Origin: an uncultured Pseudomonadales bacterium
GTDB lineage: Bacteria; Pseudomonadota; Gammaproteobacteria; Pseudomonadales; Pseudohongiellaceae
Assembly (NCBI GenBank): GCA_938091935.1
Contig: CALKNV010000038.1
Location: 1 to 64,000 of the forward strand
Direction: 5' to 3'
DNA length: 64,000 nt
Numbering within the stretch: position 1 is the stretch's first letter; each line of letters opens with the position of its first letter. The notes under the pieces are model-generated. The model ran no database searches, was not told the origin of the DNA, and saw nothing but the letters and a program-made list of their open reading frames with translations. Made by a program: the position numbers and the translations under genes. Below, piece by piece: positions 20,751-30,062 of this stretch.

Positions 20751-20930
20751 CTACCTGCGACGGCGAAGAGGACGCAGGTTCGGCTGATAAGTCTTGCGTC
20801 TAGACATTTTAACCAGCTTGATCATCCGGGACATGACGACAATAAGAGTCACCACGATAAAGGCGAGGATACTCATCGCCAACCATTGCTCGTGACTCCA
20901 ACCGGAAGCGTCAATCAATTCTGAGAGCAT
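20751..20930 (-). CDS. small single-TM protein, 59 aa, not in supplied ORF track
   Basis: Manual translation: MLSELIDASGWSHEQWLAMSILAFIVVTLIVVMSRMIKLVKMSRRKTYQPNLRPLRRRR*; one hydrophobic helix and basic C-terminus; 4 nt upstream of the protease start. Confidence 0.5.
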   Translation of the reverse strand: MLSELIDASGWSHEQWLAMSILAFIVVTLIVVMSRMIKLVKMSRRKTYQPNLRPLRRRR

Positions 20931-21074
20931 GGATTGCCTTGTGTACGGGAACCAATACTGGATTTAGTGTTTTATGTTGTTTCAGCTAAATCGTAAGGGC
21001 ATTATGCGCCAAGCGTTAAGGCCGAAGCCAGTATTTAGGCAGGAAAATAAGGAGTAGAACCCACAAAACGCGAC

Positions 21075-21713
21075 CTATCCAGCTTCGTTCGCCATGTCTG
21101 CAACCAGCTTTTCAATCGCGCTGACGCGTTCCCAAGGGTCATCAATTTCAAGTAACTGTTGCTTCTTGTCCACTTCAATAGGAATCAATTCGCCCAGTCG
21201 CCAGCCCAAGTCCCAGAGATTGTCATAATTGATGCTCAGATTTTTTTGCTCAACCATGGGATGATTTTCAAGATTCTGCAGCAGATCCACCAGGGCATTA
21301 TAGGCGTCATCCAGGGGGATTGGGTCTTTACCGGTGCGGTCCTGGTCACTGAAATCCACAGTGGCTTCCAGCACCCCTCCATCGCCCTGCCAGCAATCAG
21401 AAACCCGAAATTTTGCGAGGCCCTCAATGGTGATGACGAGCAGACCATTATCCAACTGATCCCAATCCACAATTTTACAGTAGGTGCCGGTGCGGTGAAT
21501 CGTTTGCCTGCTGGCCTCGCGCACTACTTCCTCACCCTCACGCAACAGACATACACCAAAGCCAGCATCATTGCGCATACATTGACTAACCAGATCGAGA
21601 TAGCGGCGTTCGAAAATCTGCAGATCGAGACGGCTACCCGGGAACATCACCACACGCAGCGGAAACAGTGAAATATTTTGCGGGGATTCAAGTTTCATAG
21701 AAATACTCACCAC
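21075..21713 (-). CDS. LON peptidase substrate-binding domain protein
   Basis: ISLFPLRVVMFPGSRLDLQIFERRYLDLVSQCMRNDAGFGVCLLREG. Confidence 0.93.
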   Translation of the reverse strand: MVSISMKLESPQNISLFPLRVVMFPGSRLDLQIFERRYLDLVSQCMRNDAGFGVCLLREGEEVVREASRQTIHRTGTYCKIVDWDQLDNGLLVITIEGLAKFRVSDCWQGDGGVLEATVDFSDQDRTGKDPIPLDDAYNALVDLLQNLENHPMVEQKNLSINYDNLWDLGWRLGELIPIEVDKKQQLLEIDDPWERVSAIEKLVADMANEAG

Positions 21714-21750
21714 TGAGCGATACGCCTGGCATCAGGCCCTAGTTTAGTGA

Positions 21751-23184
21751 TCACGGAGAATAGCTGAGCGCCTGCAGAAGCTTTTGGTGAATACCTTCAA
21801 AACCACCATTGCTCATTATAACAATGTGGTCGCCCGGCATGCTGTTCTCCTCCAAATAGCGAACAATGTCTTCGACCCTGTCAAAGGCGTAGGCGGGAGT
21901 TGCGCTATCTGCCAATAACTTCTGAAAATCGATGCCGGATTTTTCTGGTTTCTGCCAGACAATCATATCCGCTGCCTGACATGAATTAACCAGATCTTCC
22001 TGGTGAACGCCGAGCTTCATAGTGTTCGAGCGTGGTTCAATAACTGCGATCAGCCGGCCATGATCTGGCGCCGATTTCAGTTTTGCCGCCATCCCCTCCA
22101 GTGTTGTTTCTATAGCTGTCGGGTGATGTGCAAAGTCATCATAGACATGCACGCCTTCTACCGTGCCTAGCAATTCCATACGGCGTTTGACGCCCTTGAA
22201 CTCTCTCAGGGCCGCGGTCGCAGTGGCCACATCGATGCCCACATGGTGCGCCGCCGCGATGGCAGCCATCGCATTCTTAACGTTGTGGCTTCCGGTTATT
22301 TGCCACTGGATCAAGCTCCGACTTAGTACCTGACCTGTCGAGCCCTGCCCGTATTTAACTACTTCAAATTCTGCGCCGTGACTGTTGGCCATCTCGGCAT
22401 TCCAGAACACACCGCCATTCGCTGCCAGAAGATTGCAAACCTCCTCAGGGACATCCAGCCCGAACTGCTGCCGGGGCGTCCAGCATCCCCGGGCCAGCAC
22501 CGCCTCTAACGTGGAATCCTGGTATGGCGTAATGATGAGACCGTTACCGGGAACAGTCCTGACCAGGTGGTGAAACTGTTTTTCGATGGCCGCAAGATCT
22601 TCAAAGATATCTGCGTGGTCAAATTCAAGGTTATTTAGAATTGCGCTACGCGGCCTATAGTGGACAAACTTCGAGCGCTTATCGAAGAAGGCGGTGTCGT
22701 ATTCGTCTGCTTCAACCACAAAGAATGAAGACTCGCCCAGTGCTGCAGATTGCTCGAAGTTGTTTGTCACGCCACCAATCAAATAGCCTGGCTTGGCACC
22801 AGCGTATTCAAGAATCCAGGCCAACATCGCGCTGGTTGTGGTCTTGCCATGGGTGCCCGCCACACCAAGTACCCAGCGATCGTGAAGCACAAACTGCGCT
22901 AACCATTGCGGGCCCGAAGTATAGGAGAGACCCTCGTTGAGTACGTATTCGACGGCGGGGTTGCCCCGTGACAGGGCATTGCCAATAATCACCAGGTCGG
23001 GCTCGGGCTGAAGATGGCTGTCGTGATAGCCCTCCATAAGTTCGATACCCAGGGCTTCCAGCTGAGTGCTCATGGGTGGATAAACATTTTTGTCACTACC
23101 GCTGACCTGGTGGCCGAGCTGTTTGGCAATAACAGCCAGGCTGCCCATGAACGTGCCACAAATGCCAAGGATATGAATATGCAT
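21751..23184 (-). CDS. mpl: UDP-N-acetylmuramate:L-alanyl-gamma-D-glutamyl-meso-diaminopimelate ligase
   Basis: MHIHILGICGTFMGSLAVIAKQLGHQVSGSDKNVYPPMSTQLE; GTHGKTTTSAMLAWILE; HPTAIETTLEG. Confidence 0.97.
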   Translation of the reverse strand: MHIHILGICGTFMGSLAVIAKQLGHQVSGSDKNVYPPMSTQLEALGIELMEGYHDSHLQPEPDLVIIGNALSRGNPAVEYVLNEGLSYTSGPQWLAQFVLHDRWVLGVAGTHGKTTTSAMLAWILEYAGAKPGYLIGGVTNNFEQSAALGESSFFVVEADEYDTAFFDKRSKFVHYRPRSAILNNLEFDHADIFEDLAAIEKQFHHLVRTVPGNGLIITPYQDSTLEAVLARGCWTPRQQFGLDVPEEVCNLLAANGGVFWNAEMANSHGAEFEVVKYGQGSTGQVLSRSLIQWQITGSHNVKNAMAAIAAAHHVGIDVATATAALREFKGVKRRMELLGTVEGVHVYDDFAHHPTAIETTLEGMAAKLKSAPDHGRLIAVIEPRSNTMKLGVHQEDLVNSCQAADMIVWQKPEKSGIDFQKLLADSATPAYAFDRVEDIVRYLEENSMPGDHIVIMSNGGFEGIHQKLLQALSYSP

Positions 23185-23294
23185 AATTACGTCTAAGAAT
23201 CCATTGCCATGCGGCGTTTATGTGTCATATCGATCCGCGCTAGAATTGCCGCGGGTCGAACTTTATTTTCCATGTTTAACATATTTATAACGGC

Positions 23295-23822
23295 ATGAAT
23301 GCGAACACAAACAACTTTTGGGAATACTCAGTAGCATTTTACCGGGAACCGGGTATAGCAGAGGCCTGTTTGAAGCTACAGAATCAATATGGCTTCGACG
23401 TCAACCTCGTGCTTTTCTGTATCTGGTATGGGCTGCACCGGGGGCTGCTGCCTACCCTCTTGCTGCAACAGGCTTTGGACTTTTCCCACCACTGGAATGC
23501 GCTTGGCGTCCGACCCCTTCGAGATGCCCGCACAATGCTGAAGCGTGATGCACGCCTGCAATCTCTTTCCAGCACAGCGGATATCGATGTGCTAAGAGAG
23601 AACATAAAAGAGCTTGAACTCAAAGCAGAGCAAATTCAGCAGCGAGAGTTGCAGCATCTAGCCGATGCCTCTCCGGTGCACAATGCGCAAGGCAAGCCAC
23701 AAATCGATGCGATGCAAGAAAATCTGAAAAATCTGTGCGAGTTGACAGATTGCGAGTGGCATACGGCAGAACTGCAATTACAGTTGCTGCTCGAAACGGC
23801 CGACACAGTCCTCGCCAGGTGA
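23295..23822 (+). CDS. TIGR02444/DUF2390 family protein
   Basis: FWEYSVAFYREPGIAEACLKLQNQYGFDVNLVLFCIWYG. Confidence 0.88.
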   Translation: MNANTNNFWEYSVAFYREPGIAEACLKLQNQYGFDVNLVLFCIWYGLHRGLLPTLLLQQALDFSHHWNALGVRPLRDARTMLKRDARLQSLSSTADIDVLRENIKELELKAEQIQQRELQHLADASPVHNAQGKPQIDAMQENLKNLCELTDCEWHTAELQLQLLLETADTVLAR

Positions 23823-23869
23823 ATCAATAAGCGTCCGGCTCACCCGTGACTCTGCAAATATCCACAAGT

Positions 23870-24109
23870 CTAATCGCTGGCTTTACCGGTAGCAGACCCA
23901 TCCTGCTCTCCACGGCCCAGCGCCATAGCTGAAATCGCAAAGGCAACTGCGCCCGCCAACCAGAGAAAGCCTGTCATCGGGCCGGCGCTGTCTGCGCTAG
24001 TGAACGACAGGATGGCCAACGCAAACCAGATAATGGAAATAATCCAGCATAGACTCTTTGAGTACCTGGCGAAGGAAGTGTCTCTTGATAGCATAGTGTC
24101 CTCTCTCAT
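23870..24109 (-). CDS. small two-TM hypothetical protein
   Basis: SLCWIISIIWFALAILSFTSADSAGPMTGFLWLAGAVAFAISAMALGRG; two hydrophobic helices, fills a gap between genes. Confidence 0.5.
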   Translation of the reverse strand: MREDTMLSRDTSFARYSKSLCWIISIIWFALAILSFTSADSAGPMTGFLWLAGAVAFAISAMALGRGEQDGSATGKASD

Positions 24110-24244
24110 GCTTTATATAAACTATGGCAAGGACACCATTCGGTGGCCGGACAGTCAAGCCCAGGCGCCACAAATCGCGGCTGATTGCGCAATTTTTACC
24201 ACCCTTGTCACCACAGCTAAGCTTGCCTGTTTGAGTTGGGGTTA

Positions 24245-25654
24245 TTACCTAGTCACGAGGTCGATCACCACATCCCAGTTAAAGCGCACGAAACGGTTCA
24301 ACTCTGAAATCAGTATTCGTTCCTGATCGCTATGGGCACCGAATCCCAGGGCCGCGTCCTCGCGATCGATTGCAGGTCCAATGCCATAACACTGAATACC
24401 ACGATTGCGCAGATACGCCATGTCTGTGGCACCAGTGCTCATGGTGGGCAGGGTGATCACGCCATAGTGCTTGTTAATGCCGGCTTCAATTGCAGCAAAG
24501 GCTTCAGTGCTCAGACTGGCCTGTCCCGGCGGCCTGGTGTTGCGTTCGCCAAGACTGACCTCCACCACATCATCACCGATAACTGCGCGAATTTCGTCCA
24601 GGAATGCAGGTATATCTTCATCCGGTAAGGCTCGAAAATCGACGCTAGCCCGGGACTCCGATGGAATCACATTGATGCGGTAGCCCGCATCGAAAAGATT
24701 AGGGCTCAGCGAAGAGCGCAGCATTGAGGCATGGCGTGGCTCGTTGGCAAGAAAATACTCGTCTGCCTCACCCGCGCGCTCAGGGTCTAGGACAGCCAGA
24801 TAGCGGTCGGCTGCGTCGCCAGGTGAGATTGATGCCAGTCGTTCGAAATAGGCAGCCGTGGTTTCATTTAGGCGAATTGGCGAACGCCAGTCGGCGATCG
24901 CAGCAATCGCCTTGGCCAGACGGACAACTGAATTACTTTGCAGAGGCACAGAGCCATGCCCTGCGACACCCGTTGCCACTAACTCCACCCGATAAGGAAT
25001 TTTCTCGACTGTTTGCACGCCGGCATATTGGACCTCACGATTTACCCGTGCCACCGAGCCACCTTCGGCCAGGCAGAATTCCGCGTTAATCTTGTCAAAG
25101 TGCTCATCTACCAGGAACTCGATACCGTATTCGGTCGCACCTTCCTCCCCAGATTCGGCCAGGAAAATGACATCCCTGGAAAGCGGCACATTCTGGCGCT
25201 TCAGTTCCAGCATCACCATCAGAGCCGCGGCCAGGTTGTCCTTGTCATCCACGGCGCCGCGTCCATAGACGTAGCCGCCATCGACCGTGGCGCTAAATGG
25301 CGGGAAGGTCCATTTCTCTGGATCCACATTTACCACATCGGTGTGGGCCATGATCAGCAGCGGTTCCTGGCTGCCGTCTCCCTCAAGCCTGGCCAACACG
25401 TTGGGGCGCTCCGGATTATTGGCCAGCATTTCAACTTCAATGCCCTCGGCCTCCAGCACGTCCCGCAAATATTCGGCGGCCGGCAGCTCGCGGCCCGGCG
25501 GGTCACTGGTATCGAATTGCAGCAACGCCCTGAAATGACGCAGGGTTTCATCCTCAACCGCGGCCCAATCAGGTTCTGAAACCTGGGCCAGACTGGCTGA
25601 ACTCAACGTTGCACCGAGAACAGCGGCGGCAAGTCCGGTAGTAAACCTGAACAT
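24245..25654 (-). CDS. exported M20 family metallopeptidase
   Basis: Signal peptide; LLIMAHTDVVNVDPEKWTFPPF; GRGAVDDKDNLAA; LAESGEEGATEYG; start at MFRFTTG (25654) preferred. Confidence 0.94.
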   Translation of the reverse strand: MFRFTTGLAAAVLGATLSSASLAQVSEPDWAAVEDETLRHFRALLQFDTSDPPGRELPAAEYLRDVLEAEGIEVEMLANNPERPNVLARLEGDGSQEPLLIMAHTDVVNVDPEKWTFPPFSATVDGGYVYGRGAVDDKDNLAAALMVMLELKRQNVPLSRDVIFLAESGEEGATEYGIEFLVDEHFDKINAEFCLAEGGSVARVNREVQYAGVQTVEKIPYRVELVATGVAGHGSVPLQSNSVVRLAKAIAAIADWRSPIRLNETTAAYFERLASISPGDAADRYLAVLDPERAGEADEYFLANEPRHASMLRSSLSPNLFDAGYRINVIPSESRASVDFRALPDEDIPAFLDEIRAVIGDDVVEVSLGERNTRPPGQASLSTEAFAAIEAGINKHYGVITLPTMSTGATDMAYLRNRGIQCYGIGPAIDREDAALGFGAHSDQERILISELNRFVRFNWDVVIDLVTR

Positions 25655-25746
25655 AATGCATTTCCTCATAGCTGGAGCCCTAACATAACTGCTTAGGCAA
25701 GATTAGCCAAACATGGGCTGGTCGGGCAAACTGACCAGTCATTCAC

Positions 25747-26319
25747 TCACTGCCTTGAACTGGGTCCCTGCCAGCGCGTCACCAGGCCAGGGTCCAGATC
25801 AAACAAATCAAGGATGCGGCCCACGTGGTGGTCTACCAGATCATCTACTGACTGCGGGTTTATGTAGTGGGCTGGCATGGGCGGCGCAATGATCGCACCA
25901 ATCTGGCTCGCTTTGTACAGCAGTTCGCAATGGCCGGTATGCAGAGGTGTCTCTCGCGGCACCAGCACCAGGCGTCGACGCTCTTTAAGTATCACATCCG
26001 CAGCTCGGACCAACAGCGAATCGGCATAGGAATTAGCTATGGCTGACAGCGTCTTCATGGCGCAGGGGGCCACGATCATGCCATCAGTCCTGAACGACCC
26101 GCTGGCAAGTCTCGCCGCGATATCCTTATTGGAATACACCTCGTCCGCCAAAGCCTGCACGTCCTTGGCGTTGCGATCAGTTTCAATGGCGATATTCAGC
26201 TTAGCCGAATCCGACATCACCAGGTGCGTTTCCACATCGGCAACGCCATGCAGAACTTCCAGCAGCCTGATGCCGTAGATCACTCCACTGGCGCCTGACA
26301 TCCCAATAATTAAGCGCAT
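25747..26319 (-). CDS. ubiX: flavin prenyltransferase
   Basis: MRLIIGMSGASGVIYGIRLLEVL...RRRLVLVPRETPLHTGHCELLYKASQIGAIIAPPMPAHY. Confidence 0.96.
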   Translation of the reverse strand: MRLIIGMSGASGVIYGIRLLEVLHGVADVETHLVMSDSAKLNIAIETDRNAKDVQALADEVYSNKDIAARLASGSFRTDGMIVAPCAMKTLSAIANSYADSLLVRAADVILKERRRLVLVPRETPLHTGHCELLYKASQIGAIIAPPMPAHYINPQSVDDLVDHHVGRILDLFDLDPGLVTRWQGPSSRQ

Positions 26320-26480
26320 GATTCGCTACCAGTCCCTGCTAAATCCGTGAAAGGGACTGGATTGTTGCATCAAACTCGAAGCGCTGGCAAGGGAGTTCAG
26401 CAGCGAGTAACATGGCGCCTTTCAAAATTCTATTTTACGCCTTCAACCCATTTCAAAGCACAGGAAATTTTCGATCAGCC

Positions 26481-27743
26481 ATGGCTAAAGCAAATCTTTT
26501 CTATGCCCAATCCGGTGGTGTCACATCAGTTATTAATGCCAGTGCCTGCGGCGTAATTGAAACTGCACGCAAGCACCGTGACAAAATCGGTAAAGTCTAT
26601 GCTGGACTCAACGGCATTGTCGGCGCGCTCAACGAGAACCTTATTGACACCAACAAGGAAAGCGCCAGGACTATCGCGGCGCTGCGCTCCACGCCGGCAG
26701 GCGCGTTTGGCAGCTGTCGCTACAAGCTGAAATCCTATGAGGAAAACCAGCGCGAATATGAACGCCTGATGGAAGTGTTCCGTGCTCATAATATCCGCTA
26801 CTTTCTTTACAACGGCGGTGGAGATTCTCAGGACACTGCCCACAAAGTCTCACAACTCAGCCATAAAACAGACTTTCCCATTACCTGCATTGGCGTTCCC
26901 AAAACCGTCGATAACGATCTGCCGATTACCGACAACTGCCCCGGCTTCGGCTCCGTCGCGAAGTATGTTGGCGTGTCTATCCGCGAAGCAGGTCTGGACG
27001 TTGCCTCCATGTGCGAAAGCTCGACCAAGGTATTCGTCATGGAAGTAATGGGGCGACATGCCGGCTGGATTGCCGGTGCCGCTGGACTGGCCACCGAGCA
27101 GGAAGGCGATGCCCCGCACATCATACTATTTCCAGAAATCGCCTTTAACAAAGAAAAATTTCTTAGGAAAGTGCAGACCTGTGTCAGAAAATACGGCTAC
27201 TGCGCTATCGTTGTCTCGGAAGGTGCCCAAAATGCGGACGGTACATTCCTGGCCGATACCGGCGGCAAGGATGCCTTCGGTCATGTGCAGCTAGGTGGCG
27301 TGGCGCCGTTTGTTGCCAACATGATCAAGGATGCGCTGGGTTATAAATACCACTGGGCTGTCGCGGATTACCTGCAACGCTCGGCGCGACACATCGCGTC
27401 GGCGACCGACGTAGAGCAGGCTTATGCTGTAGGTCAGGCGGCGGTGGAATTCGCGCTGGCAGGTAAGGACGCCGTTATGCCTGCGATAGTGCGCAAGCCC
27501 AGCAAAAAATACGGCTGGAAGATTGGCGAGGCTAGACTGGCGGATGTAGCGAACGTGGAGAAGATGATGCCGCGTAGCTATATCAGCCGAGATGGCTTTC
27601 ACATTACTGACTTGGCAAGGGAATACTTTGCACCTCTGATTACCGGTGAAGACTATCCCCTCTATAAGAACGGATTACCTCAGTACGCCAGACTCAAGCG
27701 GGTGCTGGAAAAGAAAAAACTGAAGAAATGGCGGGCCTCATAG
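26481..27743 (+). CDS. 6-phosphofructokinase, predicted pyrophosphate-dependent
   Basis: MAKANLFYAQSGGVTSVINASACGVIE; YNGGGDSQDTAHKVS; GVPKTVDNDLPITDNCPGFGS; FVMEVMGRHAGWIAG; ATG 26481 preferred over track start. Confidence 0.95.
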   Translation: MAKANLFYAQSGGVTSVINASACGVIETARKHRDKIGKVYAGLNGIVGALNENLIDTNKESARTIAALRSTPAGAFGSCRYKLKSYEENQREYERLMEVFRAHNIRYFLYNGGGDSQDTAHKVSQLSHKTDFPITCIGVPKTVDNDLPITDNCPGFGSVAKYVGVSIREAGLDVASMCESSTKVFVMEVMGRHAGWIAGAAGLATEQEGDAPHIILFPEIAFNKEKFLRKVQTCVRKYGYCAIVVSEGAQNADGTFLADTGGKDAFGHVQLGGVAPFVANMIKDALGYKYHWAVADYLQRSARHIASATDVEQAYAVGQAAVEFALAGKDAVMPAIVRKPSKKYGWKIGEARLADVANVEKMMPRSYISRDGFHITDLAREYFAPLITGEDYPLYKNGLPQYARLKRVLEKKKLKKWRAS

Positions 27744-27756
27744 GCACGCCTGTCGT

Positions 27757-28392
27757 TCAAGGTGCCAGACGATCTATTTTCCAGGCATCTTCACTCCAGG
27801 TATAGCGGAATCGATCGTGCAAGCGATTTTGCCCACCTTGCCAAAACTCGATCTCACTCGGCACCACGCGATAGCCTCCCCAAAAGTCAGGCAGGGGAAT
27901 TTCGCCCTCGCGAAATTTTTGCTTCAGCCGCTCAAATTCGTTCAACAACAAAGAGCGTGAGGAAATGACTTTGCTCTGCGGGGATGCAGCGGCGGCCAGC
28001 TGACTGCCTTTCGGACGGCTGGTGAAATAGCGCAAAGACTCCGCTGGCGAAACTTTTTCCGCAACGCCACACACTTTTACCTGTCGCTCCACCGCATGCC
28101 ACGGAAAATGCAGGCTTATCTTTGGATTGGCATCAATCTCATTTGCTTTACGACTGCTGTAATTGGTGTAAAACACAAAGCCTGATTGATCAACATGCTT
28201 TAGCAGCACGATGCGCTGACTTGGCTGGCCATCCTGCGCAACAGTGGCCACGGTCATAGCCGTCGGGTCGGCTAAACCCAATTCAAGAAATTGTGCCATC
28301 CATTTTTCGAACTGGTCGAAGGGATCATCTGCCAGATTTTCTCGTTCCAGCCCATCTTTCAGATACTCGCGGCGCAGCGCTTCCAGATCCAT
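27757..28392 (-). CDS. pdxH: pyridoxamine 5'-phosphate oxidase
   Basis: [84 protein letters not shown]. Confidence 0.97.
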   Translation of the reverse strand: MDLEALRREYLKDGLERENLADDPFDQFEKWMAQFLELGLADPTAMTVATVAQDGQPSQRIVLLKHVDQSGFVFYTNYSSRKANEIDANPKISLHFPWHAVERQVKVCGVAEKVSPAESLRYFTSRPKGSQLAAAASPQSKVISSRSLLLNEFERLKQKFREGEIPLPDFWGGYRVVPSEIEFWQGGQNRLHDRFRYTWSEDAWKIDRLAP

Positions 28393-28486
28393 TGCTAGCT
28401 CTCTAATGACCTAGCACCCACGTCTGATACGGGGTGCTGATGGTTGTGAAGTAAATACTGTCTGAGCACAATACGCGCCCGACGAC

Positions 28487-29131
28487 TTAACGGATGAAGT
28501 CACCATAATTCCAGACCTGCTGGCGGGCGGTGCCGGTCTTGGCGTAGTAGAAAGTGCCCTGACCGTGTTTATCGCCAGCAAAAAAGCCACCGACGAACTT
28601 GTGCCCCTCGGCCCAGCGGTAAGTCCCTTGCCCCTGAAAATGGTCGTTAACGAATTCACCTGTGTAGTTCTCAGTGTTTTCCTTGAGCCAGAATTCAGAG
28701 TGCTGGTTTTCGCGCCACCCGGGTAGATTGAAAAAATAGGAACCAAAGCCGTTACGCTTGTTGCCTCGCCACTGGCCAATGTAGAGATTGCCTTTGCCAT
28801 TCCAGTGCTTGCCGCGGCCTTCGCGAGCGCCCATTTCCCAATTTCCCACATAGACTTCTTTCTCTGTCCAGGAAATTGGCATCTCCAGGCGACCGGAGCC
28901 GTTAAACTCTCCACCGAGAAAATTCCCGACGTAGCGGCCCTTACCAAACTCGGTAGTGAGCTCCAGGCTGCCTTCACCGTTGATGCAGTCGCCGCGGATA
29001 CACTCTTCCTCTGTGACGCCCTCCAGGGATTGCGCAAAAGAATTAGTACCTATCAGAGCGCAAACCAGCGCCGCGGATAGTGCTCGCGAGGCTTGCAGCC
29101 AATGACCACATTTGAGAATTTTTGCCTTCAT
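28487..29131 (-). CDS. exported MORN-repeat protein
   Basis: Signal peptide MKAKILKCGHWLQASRALSAALVCALIGTNSFAQ; MORN units GKGRYVGNFLGGEFNGSGRLEM, KEVYVGNWEMGAREGRGK, GNLYIGQWRGNKRNGFGSY, NYTGEFVNDHFQGQGTYRW, HKFVGGFFAGDKHGQGTFYY. Confidence 0.85.
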   Translation of the reverse strand: MKAKILKCGHWLQASRALSAALVCALIGTNSFAQSLEGVTEEECIRGDCINGEGSLELTTEFGKGRYVGNFLGGEFNGSGRLEMPISWTEKEVYVGNWEMGAREGRGKHWNGKGNLYIGQWRGNKRNGFGSYFFNLPGWRENQHSEFWLKENTENYTGEFVNDHFQGQGTYRWAEGHKFVGGFFAGDKHGQGTFYYAKTGTARQQVWNYGDFIR

Positions 29132-29209
29132 GATGTACTCCAAGGCCTTGAGTTGATTCAGACAATGGGAACTCCGGATTATAGCGCGTAAATCCCGTAG
29201 ACTGCAGGT

Positions 29210-30061
29210 ATGGCTGAAACCCCCGAATCCTGGCTTACCCAGGCCGGATACCCCGAAGTCACAGGCACTGAATCCGTGAGCGGCGGCTGCATCAATGCCG
29301 CCTGCAGATTGATCCTGGCAGATGGCCAAACCCTGTTCCTGAAATCAAATCCACAGGCATCCCCCGACATGTTTGCGGCAGAAGCGACAGGGCTTGCAGC
29401 CCTGGCTGAGCGCAAGGCGCTCCGAATCCCAAACGTGTTGCATGCCAACAAGCACTTCATACTGATGGAAGATCTTGGCGCTGGCTCCAGAAAGAAGGAC
29501 TATTGGCAGACGCTAGGTGCCGGGCTGTCACGTTTGCATCATCAACCAGCAAAGCATTTTGGCTTCAGCGGCCACAACTACTGCGGTGCAACCCCGCAGG
29601 CGAATACGCCGGACGGCAATGGTTACCGGTTCTTCGCCCAGAAGCGAATACTGAACCTGGCCAGTCGCTGTCTTGAACAAGATTTGCTGCAGGCCGAATT
29701 GATGACAAAACTAAACCGCATAGCCGAACGCTTGCCGCAGTGGATCCCCGAGATGCCGGCTGTGCTGATTCACGGCGATCTCTGGTCGGGTAACGTACAT
29801 TGTTGCGAGGATGGAGCGCCGGCCCTGGTAGATCCAGCTGCCTACTGGGGATGGGCTGAGGCAGACTTGGCCATGACCAGGCTATTTGGCGGTTTTCCTG
29901 CCGAGTTCTATGACAGTTACCGGGCCAATAGTGCTTTAGCCGAGGATTGGGAGCAACGCATCCCGCTCTACAACCTCTACCACCTGTTAAATCATTTGCT
30001 GCTGTTTGGCGGCAGCTATCTTGCCTCGGTGGCAGAAATTGCTGACCGATATGGCCGCTAG
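29210..30061 (+). CDS. fructosamine kinase family protein
   Basis: GGCINAACRLILADGQTLFLKSN; VLIHGDLWSGNVHCCEDGAPALVDPAAYWGWAEADLAMTRLFGGF. Confidence 0.95.
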   Translation: MAETPESWLTQAGYPEVTGTESVSGGCINAACRLILADGQTLFLKSNPQASPDMFAAEATGLAALAERKALRIPNVLHANKHFILMEDLGAGSRKKDYWQTLGAGLSRLHHQPAKHFGFSGHNYCGATPQANTPDGNGYRFFAQKRILNLASRCLEQDLLQAELMTKLNRIAERLPQWIPEMPAVLIHGDLWSGNVHCCEDGAPALVDPAAYWGWAEADLAMTRLFGGFPAEFYDSYRANSALAEDWEQRIPLYNLYHLLNHLLLFGGSYLASVAEIADRYGR

Positions 30062-30062
30062 G

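Noticed and set aside
28411-29037. 208-codon minus-strand ORF overlapping the MORN gene
   Set aside because: Alternative frame of the MORN protein gene; Ser/Ala/Thr-rich with no motif, while the MORN frame has signal peptide and repeats.
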